A stretch of DNA of 64,000 bases from an uncultured Gammaproteobacteria bacterium (lineage in GTDB: Bacteria > Pseudomonadota > Gammaproteobacteria > Steroidobacterales > UBA11654): assembly GCA_937801655.1 (NCBI GenBank), contig CALMWC010000016.1:41880-105879 (forward strand). Direction: 5' to 3'. The notes beneath the pieces are model-generated. The model was given only the letters and a program-made list of their open reading frames with translations. It was not told the DNA's origin and searched no databases. This document shows, one piece after another, positions 56,859 to 64,000 of this stretch (position 1 is its first letter; each line of letters starts with the position of its first letter). Both the position numbers and the translations under genes were made by a program.

Positions 56859-58592
56859 ATGTATAAAATAATTTTTATTACCATAGGTCTTATCTCACTT
56901 AGTGCCTGTGAAGTCAGTGAGGATGTTCCTGGAGCAGATATTGTTTTTACTGGTGGTGCAGTTTATAAAGTCACCGATACAGATCCATGGGCAACTACAG
57001 TAGCTGTTACTAATAATCGTATAACCTATGTTGGCAATGACGCGAATATAAAATCATTAATTGGACCTAATACTCGTGTTGTTAATTTAGACGGTAAGAT
57101 GCTTATGCCAGGATTTCAAGATGCTCATGTTCATCCTGTAGATTCAGGTATGACATTCAATCAATGTGCTGTATTTGATTTACCTCAACTTGATGATCTA
57201 TTGGATGCTATTAAAAAATGTGTTGATGAAAGACCGGATGCTGACTGGATTGTTGGAGCTGGTTGGTATGTCAGTACATTTGCACCAACCGGTATTCCAA
57301 ACAAACAGATGTTGGATGCAATAGCTCCTAATACACCTATTACATTACTTTCTAATGCAGCTCATTCAGTTTGGGCAAATTCTGCAGCTATAGAACGAGC
57401 GGGCATAACAGCAGATACAAAAGATCCTGAGGGAGGTAAGATTGATCGAGATCCTATAACTGGTGAACCATCTGGAAGTTTTCAAGAAAGTGCTATGCCA
57501 TTGATACAAAATTTTGAGCCAACCATTACGCTCAAGGAACGCATTGAAGGGCTCGCCTATGCTCAACAACTTTTTCATAGCTTTGGTATTACGGGTGTTC
57601 ATGATTCTTATGTGGAGGTCAGTCGTGAAACTGCTTATAGCAATATGGAAGCCTATACAGCTTTTGAAGATTTGGGATCACTCAAAATGCATGTTGTTGC
57701 TGCTATGCTTTATGATCCATCGCTGCCACTTGAACCTCAGATTGAATTATTTAAAAAGATAAGAAAATCGGCTGACCGGAATCATGTCAGTGCAACAGCT
57801 ATTAAGATCCTAGTGGATGGTGTTGCAACTTCGTATTCTGCAGCAATGCTTGAACCTTACGCTGATCGATTGAATGAAGGAATTACAGGAACACCCCTAG
57901 TTTCTCGTACCAATTTGATAGAACTTGTAACCCGCCTCGATTCGTTGGGTTTTCAAATACATTTTCACACCATTGGCGATGCAGCTACACACTATTCGCT
58001 GGATGCTCTTGAAGTCGCACGCACCCAAAATGGTCTGCGAGACAGTCGACACCATCTGTCACATATCATGGTATGGGAGCCAACTGATTTTGATCGAATG
58101 GCGAACTTGGATGCTATTGCAAACTTTCAGGCGCTCTGGGCATCGAAAGGCACACATTATGACGAAATAACTTATGTTCGTATGGGAGAGGAGCGATCTA
58201 AATATCTCTATCCTATCAATACACTTCATAAGCTGGGTGTGAAGCTTGCCTTTGGTAGTGACTGGTATGTAACCTCTGCCAATCCATTGCTAGCCATTGA
58301 GGTTGCTGTTACAAGACTTGAACCTGATGGAAATACGACAGATCCTCTTTTGCCTAATGAGGCAATTGACTTAGCAACAGCCATTAGAGCCGCAACACTT
58401 GGAAGTGCTTATGGGAATTTTTTGGATGAGGAGACAGGCTCGATTGAAGTTGGCAAGCTTGCAGACCTTATCGTGATAGATAAAAACTTATTTGACCTCC
58501 CATCCAGTGACATCTCAGAAGCTCGTGTATTACTCACCTTATTTGGAGGGGAAATCGTATTTGGTAGTCTAGATAATATAGAAGAATATTAG
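56859..58592 (+). CDS. Lipoprotein amidohydrolase (Amidohydro_3/YtcJ type)
   Basis: Metal-dependent hydrolase of 577 residues. The N terminus is a lipoprotein signal: LSAC lipobox with Cys17. The metal site has HVH at 90-92 in PGFQDAHVHPVDSG, a later FHTIGDAATH histidine and AFGSDWYV near the C terminus; LADLIVIDKNLF is the usual beta-sandwich end. YtcJ-type enzymes hydrolyse amides, N-formyl or cyclic compounds. Anchored outside the cytoplasm and divergent from a TonB receptor, it probably acts on an imported substrate. The exact substrate cannot be read from sequence. Confidence 0.88.
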   Translation: MYKIIFITIGLISLSACEVSEDVPGADIVFTGGAVYKVTDTDPWATTVAVTNNRITYVGNDANIKSLIGPNTRVVNLDGKMLMPGFQDAHVHPVDSGMTFNQCAVFDLPQLDDLLDAIKKCVDERPDADWIVGAGWYVSTFAPTGIPNKQMLDAIAPNTPITLLSNAAHSVWANSAAIERAGITADTKDPEGGKIDRDPITGEPSGSFQESAMPLIQNFEPTITLKERIEGLAYAQQLFHSFGITGVHDSYVEVSRETAYSNMEAYTAFEDLGSLKMHVVAAMLYDPSLPLEPQIELFKKIRKSADRNHVSATAIKILVDGVATSYSAAMLEPYADRLNEGITGTPLVSRTNLIELVTRLDSLGFQIHFHTIGDAATHYSLDALEVARTQNGLRDSRHHLSHIMVWEPTDFDRMANLDAIANFQALWASKGTHYDEITYVRMGEERSKYLYPINTLHKLGVKLAFGSDWYVTSANPLLAIEVAVTRLEPDGNTTDPLLPNEAIDLATAIRAATLGSAYGNFLDEETGSIEVGKLADLIVIDKNLFDLPSSDISEARVLLTLFGGEIVFGSLDNIEEY

Positions 58593-58602
58593 TATTTATG
58601 CT

Positions 58603-59388
58603 TTATGAATCATCCTTTACTGGTCGTTGGCCCCGACAGTAACCTTGATGCATCTCTCCCTTCTCACACACCACCACCATTGCTCGCCAATTCTCAACAA
58701 AATGATCAGCGTCTTTCTGACCTAAAAGTTCAACCATAAGTGGATAGAGTCTTCCTTTGATAAGCTCATACTCTTTAAGAACCTCATTACCGTACCAGTC
58801 AGATGCATCCTCTATCATGACTTCAATATAACCAATCTTCTTGAGATGGACTTTATATTCTTCTAATGTTTCCAGTGCATAGGTAAGACCTTCCATTTTA
58901 AACCAGTAAAACATATCCTCGGACAATGGTCCTTCTGATTTAGTCCAGTCATAACATGTTAGATAACCACCAGGTTTAAGCACTCTATAACATTCTTTGA
59001 ATATACCAGCCTTATCCTTCACTTGTGTGATTGCACCCGACGAAACAACAATATCAAACGATTGATTTGGAAAATCAAGCGCTCCTGCTTTGACAGTATG
59101 AAACTTACATCTATCCTGCAACCCCATCTCAGTTGCTGCCTCTGTAGCTCTTTTGATAAGTGGGGACTCTAGATCAATGCCAACAACATTCGCACCAAAT
59201 GTATTGGTCATCTCAAAAGCTGGGCCTCCCAAGCCACATCCAATATCAAGAATGCGTTTTCCTTCTGTCTCAATGCCATTCAACATTTTTTCGACATTAC
59301 CCGGACCACCAGGGGCCATGTAACCTTTCCCCCATATCAGCTCCAACATAGTAATCATATTGTCGTAATATTCGTCTTGTTGATCCAT
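58603..59388 (-). CDS. SAM-dependent methyltransferase (phosphoethanolamine/glycine-type)
   Basis: Class I methyltransferase of 261 residues. SAM motif I is ILDIGCGLGGPAFEM (46-60), motif II VVGIDLESPLI, and motif post II SFDIVVSSGAITQVKDKAGIFKECYRVLKPGGYLTCYDW. The overall pattern, with the WYGNEVLKEYELIK region, resembles phosphoethanolamine and glycine/sarcosine N-methyltransferases; the substrate is a guess. It starts 10 bp after the flavoprotein gene, so the two are probably co-transcribed. Confidence 0.82.
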   Translation of the reverse strand: MDQQDEYYDNMITMLELIWGKGYMAPGGPGNVEKMLNGIETEGKRILDIGCGLGGPAFEMTNTFGANVVGIDLESPLIKRATEAATEMGLQDRCKFHTVKAGALDFPNQSFDIVVSSGAITQVKDKAGIFKECYRVLKPGGYLTCYDWTKSEGPLSEDMFYWFKMEGLTYALETLEEYKVHLKKIGYIEVMIEDASDWYGNEVLKEYELIKGRLYPLMVELLGQKDADHFVENWRAMVVVCEKGEMHQGYCRGQRPVKDDS

Positions 59389-59398
59389 TTTTTATTCG

Positions 59399-61285
59399 TT
59401 ATTTTCCTAGTTCCTTTACAGCTCTCCATGCCTGCTCAATTGCTCTATTCATGAGAGAACTATTGACAGAGTCGCTATTGGCGATGGTAATTCTACCAAA
59501 GGGTTGGCGTCCAATTGCTCCCGGGTTTCCATACGAATAACCATGAGCCCAACGATTAACGGAAATACTCTCAACGTCTCTATCAAAATCAAATATACCC
59601 TTCGGTAACATGCCTCCTAAATGGTCTCTAATCTCTGCTTCATAATCTCTAAATTGCATCCCTAACATCCTGTATCTTGCTTCACGTAACTGTTCAATTC
59701 GAGGTGCACCAACAGTTTCTCCTAGGAGACAGCATCTCATGTGGAGGATACAGGGATCCTCTGGGGTCTTGGTAAACTCATAGCCCCCAATACTGATCGG
59801 GAAGTCCATTCCTATGGCTTGATGTATATTTCCTGGTGACATAGCCATACCGATTCCCATCTCTTTCAATGCCTTCCAGTTCTTTAAACCCACGGTGGTG
59901 AATTGCAATGGAATCTTTGACAATCGTCTCAATGCTGCATCTTGTTTTTTGGGAAGATCTGAAACAATATAGGGAATCATCATGTTATAACAAGCCATCA
60001 CGACACCCTTACCTTTCACCTGATACAACTTGTTGTCACTCATATAATTCACGAAAACATCGCTCGAACTATAAGGATTGCCTCCATGCTGAACATTCAC
60101 AACAGTGCTGTTTAGTCGAACTCGAACACTATTACTGGGTTTATCTAACTCATCATATTTGAAATTGGATAGGACAATCTCTTCTACATTTTCTCCCGGT
60201 CCTATATCAGGAATCATCTTTTTCACCAACATACGTGCAATGGTGGCATTGCCATCCGGAAAGTGATGAATAAAAGGCTCTTTTACGGAATAAGTGTCTG
60301 TATTCTCAATATACCCTCCATCCCCTGCTACTTCATCATTCGTATCACTCCATGAAAAATAATCTAAACCCAATGCTCCACTATCCAATGCTTCTTCCAT
60401 ACTCATCAGGTCTGGTGCTCCACCATAGTCAACGACAGAATGTCTAGCCATTCTCATTACTCCAGGGTCATCGACACCTAATGTTATTTTTAAATAATCA
60501 AAGTAGGAATGATTACGCATGTATTCCTGCCATTCGTTCTTAGGTACTTTTAATGTATTTGGATTAGCCTTTAATACACGCAGCAATTGTTGCTTACCTT
60601 TTTTGCTCAATGGGGATTGTGCAGCGGCTTCTTCATGCGATAAAGTTGGACGCATGAGTCCTTCCACAAACCCCGGATAATCGCAAAAAGGATGTTTCAC
60701 CACTTTGTCTTCACCAAATATTTGCTTGTTGAAATAGGTGACAGCACCTAGGCCATTCCTTTTGAAGAAATCTGTATCATACGCTGTCTTAAATCGATCC
60801 AGATCAACACCAAGATCCTTTAGAAGATTAAGTACAGTTTCACTAAATTCATGTGGGTATTCAAATGACTCTGAACCACCCTCACCCAATCGGGTATCGC
60901 CATCTATAGTATGTTCATTACGCTTGGCATGGCCACCAAAATCATCATGATTGTCTAGTATCAATATCTTCTTGTCTCTTCCATGCTCTTGTTGGTAGAA
61001 ATAAGCAGCTGATAATCCACTGATACCTCCACCCACAACCACTAAATCATACTCTTCCTTCAAATCGGTTGTAGACCCCCAATCTTTTTGTTTAGTCCAT
61101 GCTTGGCTATGTGCATTTTCATTTGATCCAGGATGACTGCCACGAAGTCCAGTAAGTGCTGGAGGGTAATATGATGGTTTGAGTGCGTCCATTACTGCCT
61201 GACTATTGCTTTTAAAAGGAAGCATGGAAGTCCCAGCTACCATTAAAGTTCCATTAATAAAGTCTCTTCTTGCAATTTTACTCAA
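59399..61285 (-). CDS. Tat-exported flavoprotein, spermidine dehydrogenase-like
   Basis: FAD-dependent oxidoreductase of 628 residues. A twin-arginine signal is at the N terminus (ARRDFINGTLMVAG, Arg6-Arg7). YPPALTGLRGSHPGS (40-54) and the FAD motif DLVVVGGGISGLSAAYFYQ (80-98) followed by LDNHDDFGGHAKR resemble the Pseudomonas periplasmic spermidine dehydrogenase SpdH. Near the end, IGRQPFGRITIANSDS is the second FAD-binding segment. It probably oxidises a polyamine or another amine in the periplasm. It lies between the enolase-superfamily gene (73 bp) and the methyltransferase gene (10 bp). Confidence 0.85.
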   Translation of the reverse strand: MSKIARRDFINGTLMVAGTSMLPFKSNSQAVMDALKPSYYPPALTGLRGSHPGSNENAHSQAWTKQKDWGSTTDLKEEYDLVVVGGGISGLSAAYFYQQEHGRDKKILILDNHDDFGGHAKRNEHTIDGDTRLGEGGSESFEYPHEFSETVLNLLKDLGVDLDRFKTAYDTDFFKRNGLGAVTYFNKQIFGEDKVVKHPFCDYPGFVEGLMRPTLSHEEAAAQSPLSKKGKQQLLRVLKANPNTLKVPKNEWQEYMRNHSYFDYLKITLGVDDPGVMRMARHSVVDYGGAPDLMSMEEALDSGALGLDYFSWSDTNDEVAGDGGYIENTDTYSVKEPFIHHFPDGNATIARMLVKKMIPDIGPGENVEEIVLSNFKYDELDKPSNSVRVRLNSTVVNVQHGGNPYSSSDVFVNYMSDNKLYQVKGKGVVMACYNMMIPYIVSDLPKKQDAALRRLSKIPLQFTTVGLKNWKALKEMGIGMAMSPGNIHQAIGMDFPISIGGYEFTKTPEDPCILHMRCCLLGETVGAPRIEQLREARYRMLGMQFRDYEAEIRDHLGGMLPKGIFDFDRDVESISVNRWAHGYSYGNPGAIGRQPFGRITIANSDSVNSSLMNRAIEQAWRAVKELGK

Positions 61286-61358
61286 TCGGTTAACTCCTAA
61301 TAATTCTCTCTAATATTTACAGGTTCAAATAATTTGTCTATAAATTTTTTTATTGGCA

Positions 61359-62684
61359 TCATTCTACATTTCTAGGGGATATGATTTTGACATAGAAATC
61401 AGCCCTAACCAGACTATCCCAATCTACCTTGATACCTAAACCGGGTCCCTTTGGTGCAATCACACGATCGCCATCAAGCAAGTTCCCATTCTTCATACCA
61501 AACTCATAGGCCTCCTTCGGCATCGAAGCTTCGAAATACTTAGTCCGTTCATTGGCCAACATCAGGTGGAGGTTGGAAGCTTGTGCTAAGGAATGACCCC
61601 AGCTTTGAATTTCGATTGGAAGATTAGCATCATTGGCAATAATCAAGAGCTCAAGCGCTTTTGAAATACCACCGATGGTTGTAGCGTCAAACCTGCCCGC
61701 ATCCCAAGACCCAGTTTTAATCCCCTGTCTGATAAAGTCTGGAGAATAAATATTGTATCCAGCAGGAATGATTGGTAACGCAAGCCTGGTATTGAGTTCA
61801 CTATATTGCTCCAGAAGCTCATCATCGATGGGTCCCTCGAGCCAGATAAATAAACGCTCATCCATTTCCCCACCGAGTCTGAGTGCGTCCTCAAAGCCAT
61901 ACGCTCCTTCGAGATCAATCATAAACCGATAAGGGGAGTCTTTAAATGTCTGCTCAACCAACTTCACGAGCCTAGAGTCCTCTTCAATCTGACCCCAGAC
62001 ATGGAACTTAAAAATTGAATAACCAAGCTTCGCATATTTATTGACCGCTTCAACATACTCGGGAAGTGAGTCGTAGAAAGGGAGACTCGCATAGGGTTCA
62101 ATCATATCTCGTTTTGCTCCAAGCATCTCATAGAGTGGACGACCTGACCTGCGTGCAGCCAAGTCCCACAATGCGATATCAATGTTTGCACGAGATGCAT
62201 CGCTCAAGTTGGGTCTCATTTGGTCTAGCATCGTCCCAACCTCAACTGGATCCAGTGAGCTGAGTGCAAGGAGATCATCAGAAACGCTCTGCAATTCGAG
62301 CAGGTGTTCATTACTAAATTCTCCTTGATGTTCAGAAACCACACCGGATATGCCCTCGAATCCGTCTGCCGTCGTAATCCTTAAAATATTATTGATCTGT
62401 TTCCAAACTTCGGTCCCAGCGTTATACCGGGCGTCTGTGTTGTTTGTTCCGACAGCATGAATCTCGACACCCACAATTCTAGCCTCATTTGAAAATTGGA
62501 AGAATGGCTCATACTGCTCCGCTCTCTCACCTGAGAACGTCGTCAAGAGTTCAACCGCATTCTGATAAGTATTTTCAGGCATGGGAGAAGACTCAGTTCG
62601 AGCAGCCAACAGGCAAAGTGAGATAACGATCATTGGAGCATAAAACAAATAAACACTCTTTCTCTCTGCTTGGATACATTCCAT
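61359..62684 (-). CDS. Membrane-anchored enolase-superfamily (mandelate racemase/MLE-like) protein
   Basis: Enolase-superfamily protein of 441 residues from the ATG at 62684. This start has AGGAG 7 bp upstream; a frame open six codons further has no Shine-Dalgarno. An N-terminal hydrophobic segment (VYLFYAPMIVISLCLLA) suggests export or anchoring, rare in this family. The barrel has FMIDLEGAYG (metal Asp) and IWLEGPIDD (metal Glu), then AGRFDATTIGGISKALEL and IQSWGHSLAQ. At the position of the third metal ligand (GEN in mandelate racemase) the text is PAGYNIYS, so the Glu seems replaced by Tyr. Base composition is richer in G+C than neighbours. Substrate unknown. Confidence 0.8.
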   Translation of the reverse strand: MECIQAERKSVYLFYAPMIVISLCLLAARTESSPMPENTYQNAVELLTTFSGERAEQYEPFFQFSNEARIVGVEIHAVGTNNTDARYNAGTEVWKQINNILRITTADGFEGISGVVSEHQGEFSNEHLLELQSVSDDLLALSSLDPVEVGTMLDQMRPNLSDASRANIDIALWDLAARRSGRPLYEMLGAKRDMIEPYASLPFYDSLPEYVEAVNKYAKLGYSIFKFHVWGQIEEDSRLVKLVEQTFKDSPYRFMIDLEGAYGFEDALRLGGEMDERLFIWLEGPIDDELLEQYSELNTRLALPIIPAGYNIYSPDFIRQGIKTGSWDAGRFDATTIGGISKALELLIIANDANLPIEIQSWGHSLAQASNLHLMLANERTKYFEASMPKEAYEFGMKNGNLLDGDRVIAPKGPGLGIKVDWDSLVRADFYVKIISPRNVE

Positions 62685-62798
62685 TCTCCTTCTCCTCTGC
62701 ATTAATCACAATCTGCTATTCATTTTAATTTATCTACCCACCATTCCCTTGTACCTGTTATTCACTTCTCGCTATCCTGGAGGGGGAACAAGATTCTA

Positions 62799-63650
62799 TT
62801 AAAGCTTTGGTGTTACTCCTGTTTCTGTATAAGTAATCCATATCTTTAAAACCCCTTCAGGTACTGCAAACTCACCATCCCAATTTGAAGGAATAAAAAC
62901 ACCTTCACCCGGTCTGGTAACACTGACTTGACCATTGATATGAGATAATTCTATCGAACCAATCAGGGGATACATAAACTCATGATAACCATGAAAATAC
63001 TCTGCATCGGCAGGTATAGAACCTGATGTAGACTCCCAAATACCTACCTGAAAACTTTCATCTTGATTTGAAAAAAGAGTAATCCCTTTGGCTAGTAGAT
63101 TGCTGTATTCAGGATGATAAGGTTCAAAATCTCCCAGATCATAAGCGGATACTCTTGCATCATTTATTTTAACCAAATCAATAGGTCCATCATTTTTTGT
63201 TTGTTTCAAGCCATCTATAGCATAAATGATCGCTAGATCTTCAGTAATGGTAACAGAACCCATCCAATCTTTAGGCGTTATAAACCCTTGGCCAGGATTA
63301 AAAGTAATGGTCTGACCATCACTATTTTTAACGACCACTTGTCCGAATAGTACATACATAAATTCGTTGTAGGGATATGGCGTATCCATAACTTCTTTTC
63401 CTTTCTTGGCTTCCCAAATGCCAATTGAAAAATTTTCATCTTCACTGGTAAATAGCTCATATTCTCTAGTGGTCAACCTTCCAAAACCCGCATTGTTGGT
63501 TTCAAACTTAGTATTGATCAGATTTTCAAACACAGATTTATCCAAATGGATCAGGTCGGCAGCATGAAGATTGGTATAAAATCCTCCGTTAAGATTAAGA
63601 ATAAGAAATATAGAGAAAAGTAATTGTTTCATTAATTTAATTGTTTTCAT
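62799..63650 (-). CDS. Exported two-domain cupin
   Basis: Protein of 283 residues with a signal peptide (about 1-30, ending LHAAD) and two Cupin_3 (DUF861-like) domains, at about 55-155 and 170-280. Each has the pattern FSIGIWEAKKGKEVMDTPYPYNEFMYVLFGQV, then FNPGQGFITPKDWMGSV, and the second repeats it (FQVGIWESTSGS, EFMYPLIGSIELS, TRPGEGVFIPSNWDGEF). The two halves look like a duplication. The ATG at 63650 has GAGG 6 bp upstream. Ligand and reaction are unknown. It lies 30 bp after the LOG-family gene and 114 bp before the enolase-like gene. Confidence 0.8.
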   Translation of the reverse strand: MKTIKLMKQLLFSIFLILNLNGGFYTNLHAADLIHLDKSVFENLINTKFETNNAGFGRLTTREYELFTSEDENFSIGIWEAKKGKEVMDTPYPYNEFMYVLFGQVVVKNSDGQTITFNPGQGFITPKDWMGSVTITEDLAIIYAIDGLKQTKNDGPIDLVKINDARVSAYDLGDFEPYHPEYSNLLAKGITLFSNQDESFQVGIWESTSGSIPADAEYFHGYHEFMYPLIGSIELSHINGQVSVTRPGEGVFIPSNWDGEFAVPEGVLKIWITYTETGVTPKL

Positions 63651-63680
63651 CGCATTCCTCTTTGAAATTAGTAACTAGTA

Positions 63681-64000
63681 TTATTTTGGATTAAGACTTG
63701 ATGTAATATACTCAAAAGCATCATCAACACTGCTCGTAAGTAAAAAAAGATCTAAATCCTTCCTGCTTATCGTTCCATATTCAACTAAAGTTTCAAAATT
63801 AATTAATTGGTTCCAATAGTCTTTACCAAAAAGGACTATAGGTAATTTTTTCTTAATTTTTCCAGTTTGAATAAGTGTAAGAATCTCAAAGAATTCATCT
63901 AAAGTTCCAAATCCACCAGGCATAATTATGAGAGCTTTTGAAAGATAAGAAAACCAGAACTTTCTAGTAAAAAAATAATGAAATTCAAAATCTAACTCTG
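63681..64000 (-). CDS. LOG family protein (TIGR00730), 3' part
   Basis: C-terminal portion of a Rossmann-fold LOG (lonely guy) protein, cut by the right edge. The frame runs open to base 64000: ...FEFHYFFTRKFWF, then LSKALIIMPGGFGTLDEFFEIL, which has the family's PGGxGTxxE motif. The upstream residues show that the ATG at 63923 is internal and not the start. LOG proteins are cytokinin-style phosphoribohydrolases or nucleotide 5'-monophosphate hydrolases; the role in this cluster is unknown. Confidence 0.88.
   Translation of the reverse strand, partial: ELDFEFHYFFTRKFWFSYLSKALIIMPGGFGTLDEFFEILTLIQTGKIKKKLPIVLFGKDYWNQLINFETLVEYGTISRKDLDLFLLTSSVDDAFEYITSSLNPK

Overview
The window looks like a chromosomal piece of a streamlined, AT-rich marine gammaproteobacterium, SAR86-like or a close relative. 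This rests on gene content and order, not on a database search. Genes are packed tightly with many 4-bp stop/start overlaps. The order of the core block is that of Pseudomonas-type gammaproteobacteria. No rRNA, insertion sequence, integrase or CRISPR array was seen, and the only RNA gene found is one tRNA-Glu. No stretch longer than 300 bases lacks a gene.

Layout. 1-1079 (minus): start of the succinate dehydrogenase operon sdhC-sdhD-sdhA, with sdhA cut by the window edge, divergent from ygfZ (plus). 2031-5325 (minus): a phage-type PD-(D/E)XK exonuclease, then prfB with its programmed +1 frameshift, then lysS. 5391-5747 (plus): a small Mth938-like protein. 5756-30867 (minus): a long housekeeping block, in transcription order rpsB-tsf-pyrH-frr-uppS-cdsA-rseP-bamA-skp-lpxD-lpxA-lpxB-rnhB-dnaE-accA-tilS-pyrG-kdsA-eno-ftsB-enoyl-CoA isomerase-surE-yqaA, plus a possible tiny membrane protein. 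It covers translation, envelope biogenesis, lipid A, fatty acid, CTP and KDO synthesis, replication and division. 31046-34472 (plus): map and glnD. 34482-35668 (minus): dsbB and tsaB. 35756-37522 (plus): pckG. 37514-42393 (minus): dusA, an extended SDR, tRNA-Glu and an M16 protease. 42464-43642 (plus): a beta-lactamase-fold serine hydrolase. 43639-54216 (minus): a more accessory run with glutaryl-CoA dehydrogenase, a DUF962 protein, DAHP synthase, a PYROXD2-like flavoprotein, a YeiH-type membrane protein, a MOSC protein, an alpha/beta hydrolase, a DUF2147 protein, a membrane protein, an SDR and a TPR-sulfotransferase. 54295-64000: a TonB-dependent receptor, a divergent lipoprotein amidohydrolase, and a minus-strand run (LOG protein, exported two-domain cupin, anchored enolase-superfamily protein, Tat-exported spermidine-dehydrogenase-like flavoprotein, SAM methyltransferase). 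This last run looks like an uptake and periplasmic catabolism module of unknown substrate.

Most notable points. (1) The core block is collinear with its relatives but has gaps where dxr, ispD and ispF (all MEP isoprenoid pathway), fabZ, truD and pcm normally lie. (2) Ribosomal protein S2 carries an acidic, proline-rich C-terminal tail built from a nearly perfect 60-bp tandem repeat. (3) prfB keeps the classical autoregulatory frameshift. (4) Several proteins have altered active-site signatures (the hydrolase at 49374, the enolase-superfamily protein at 61359, CdsA). (5) The right-hand module is unusual because most of its enzymes carry export signals.
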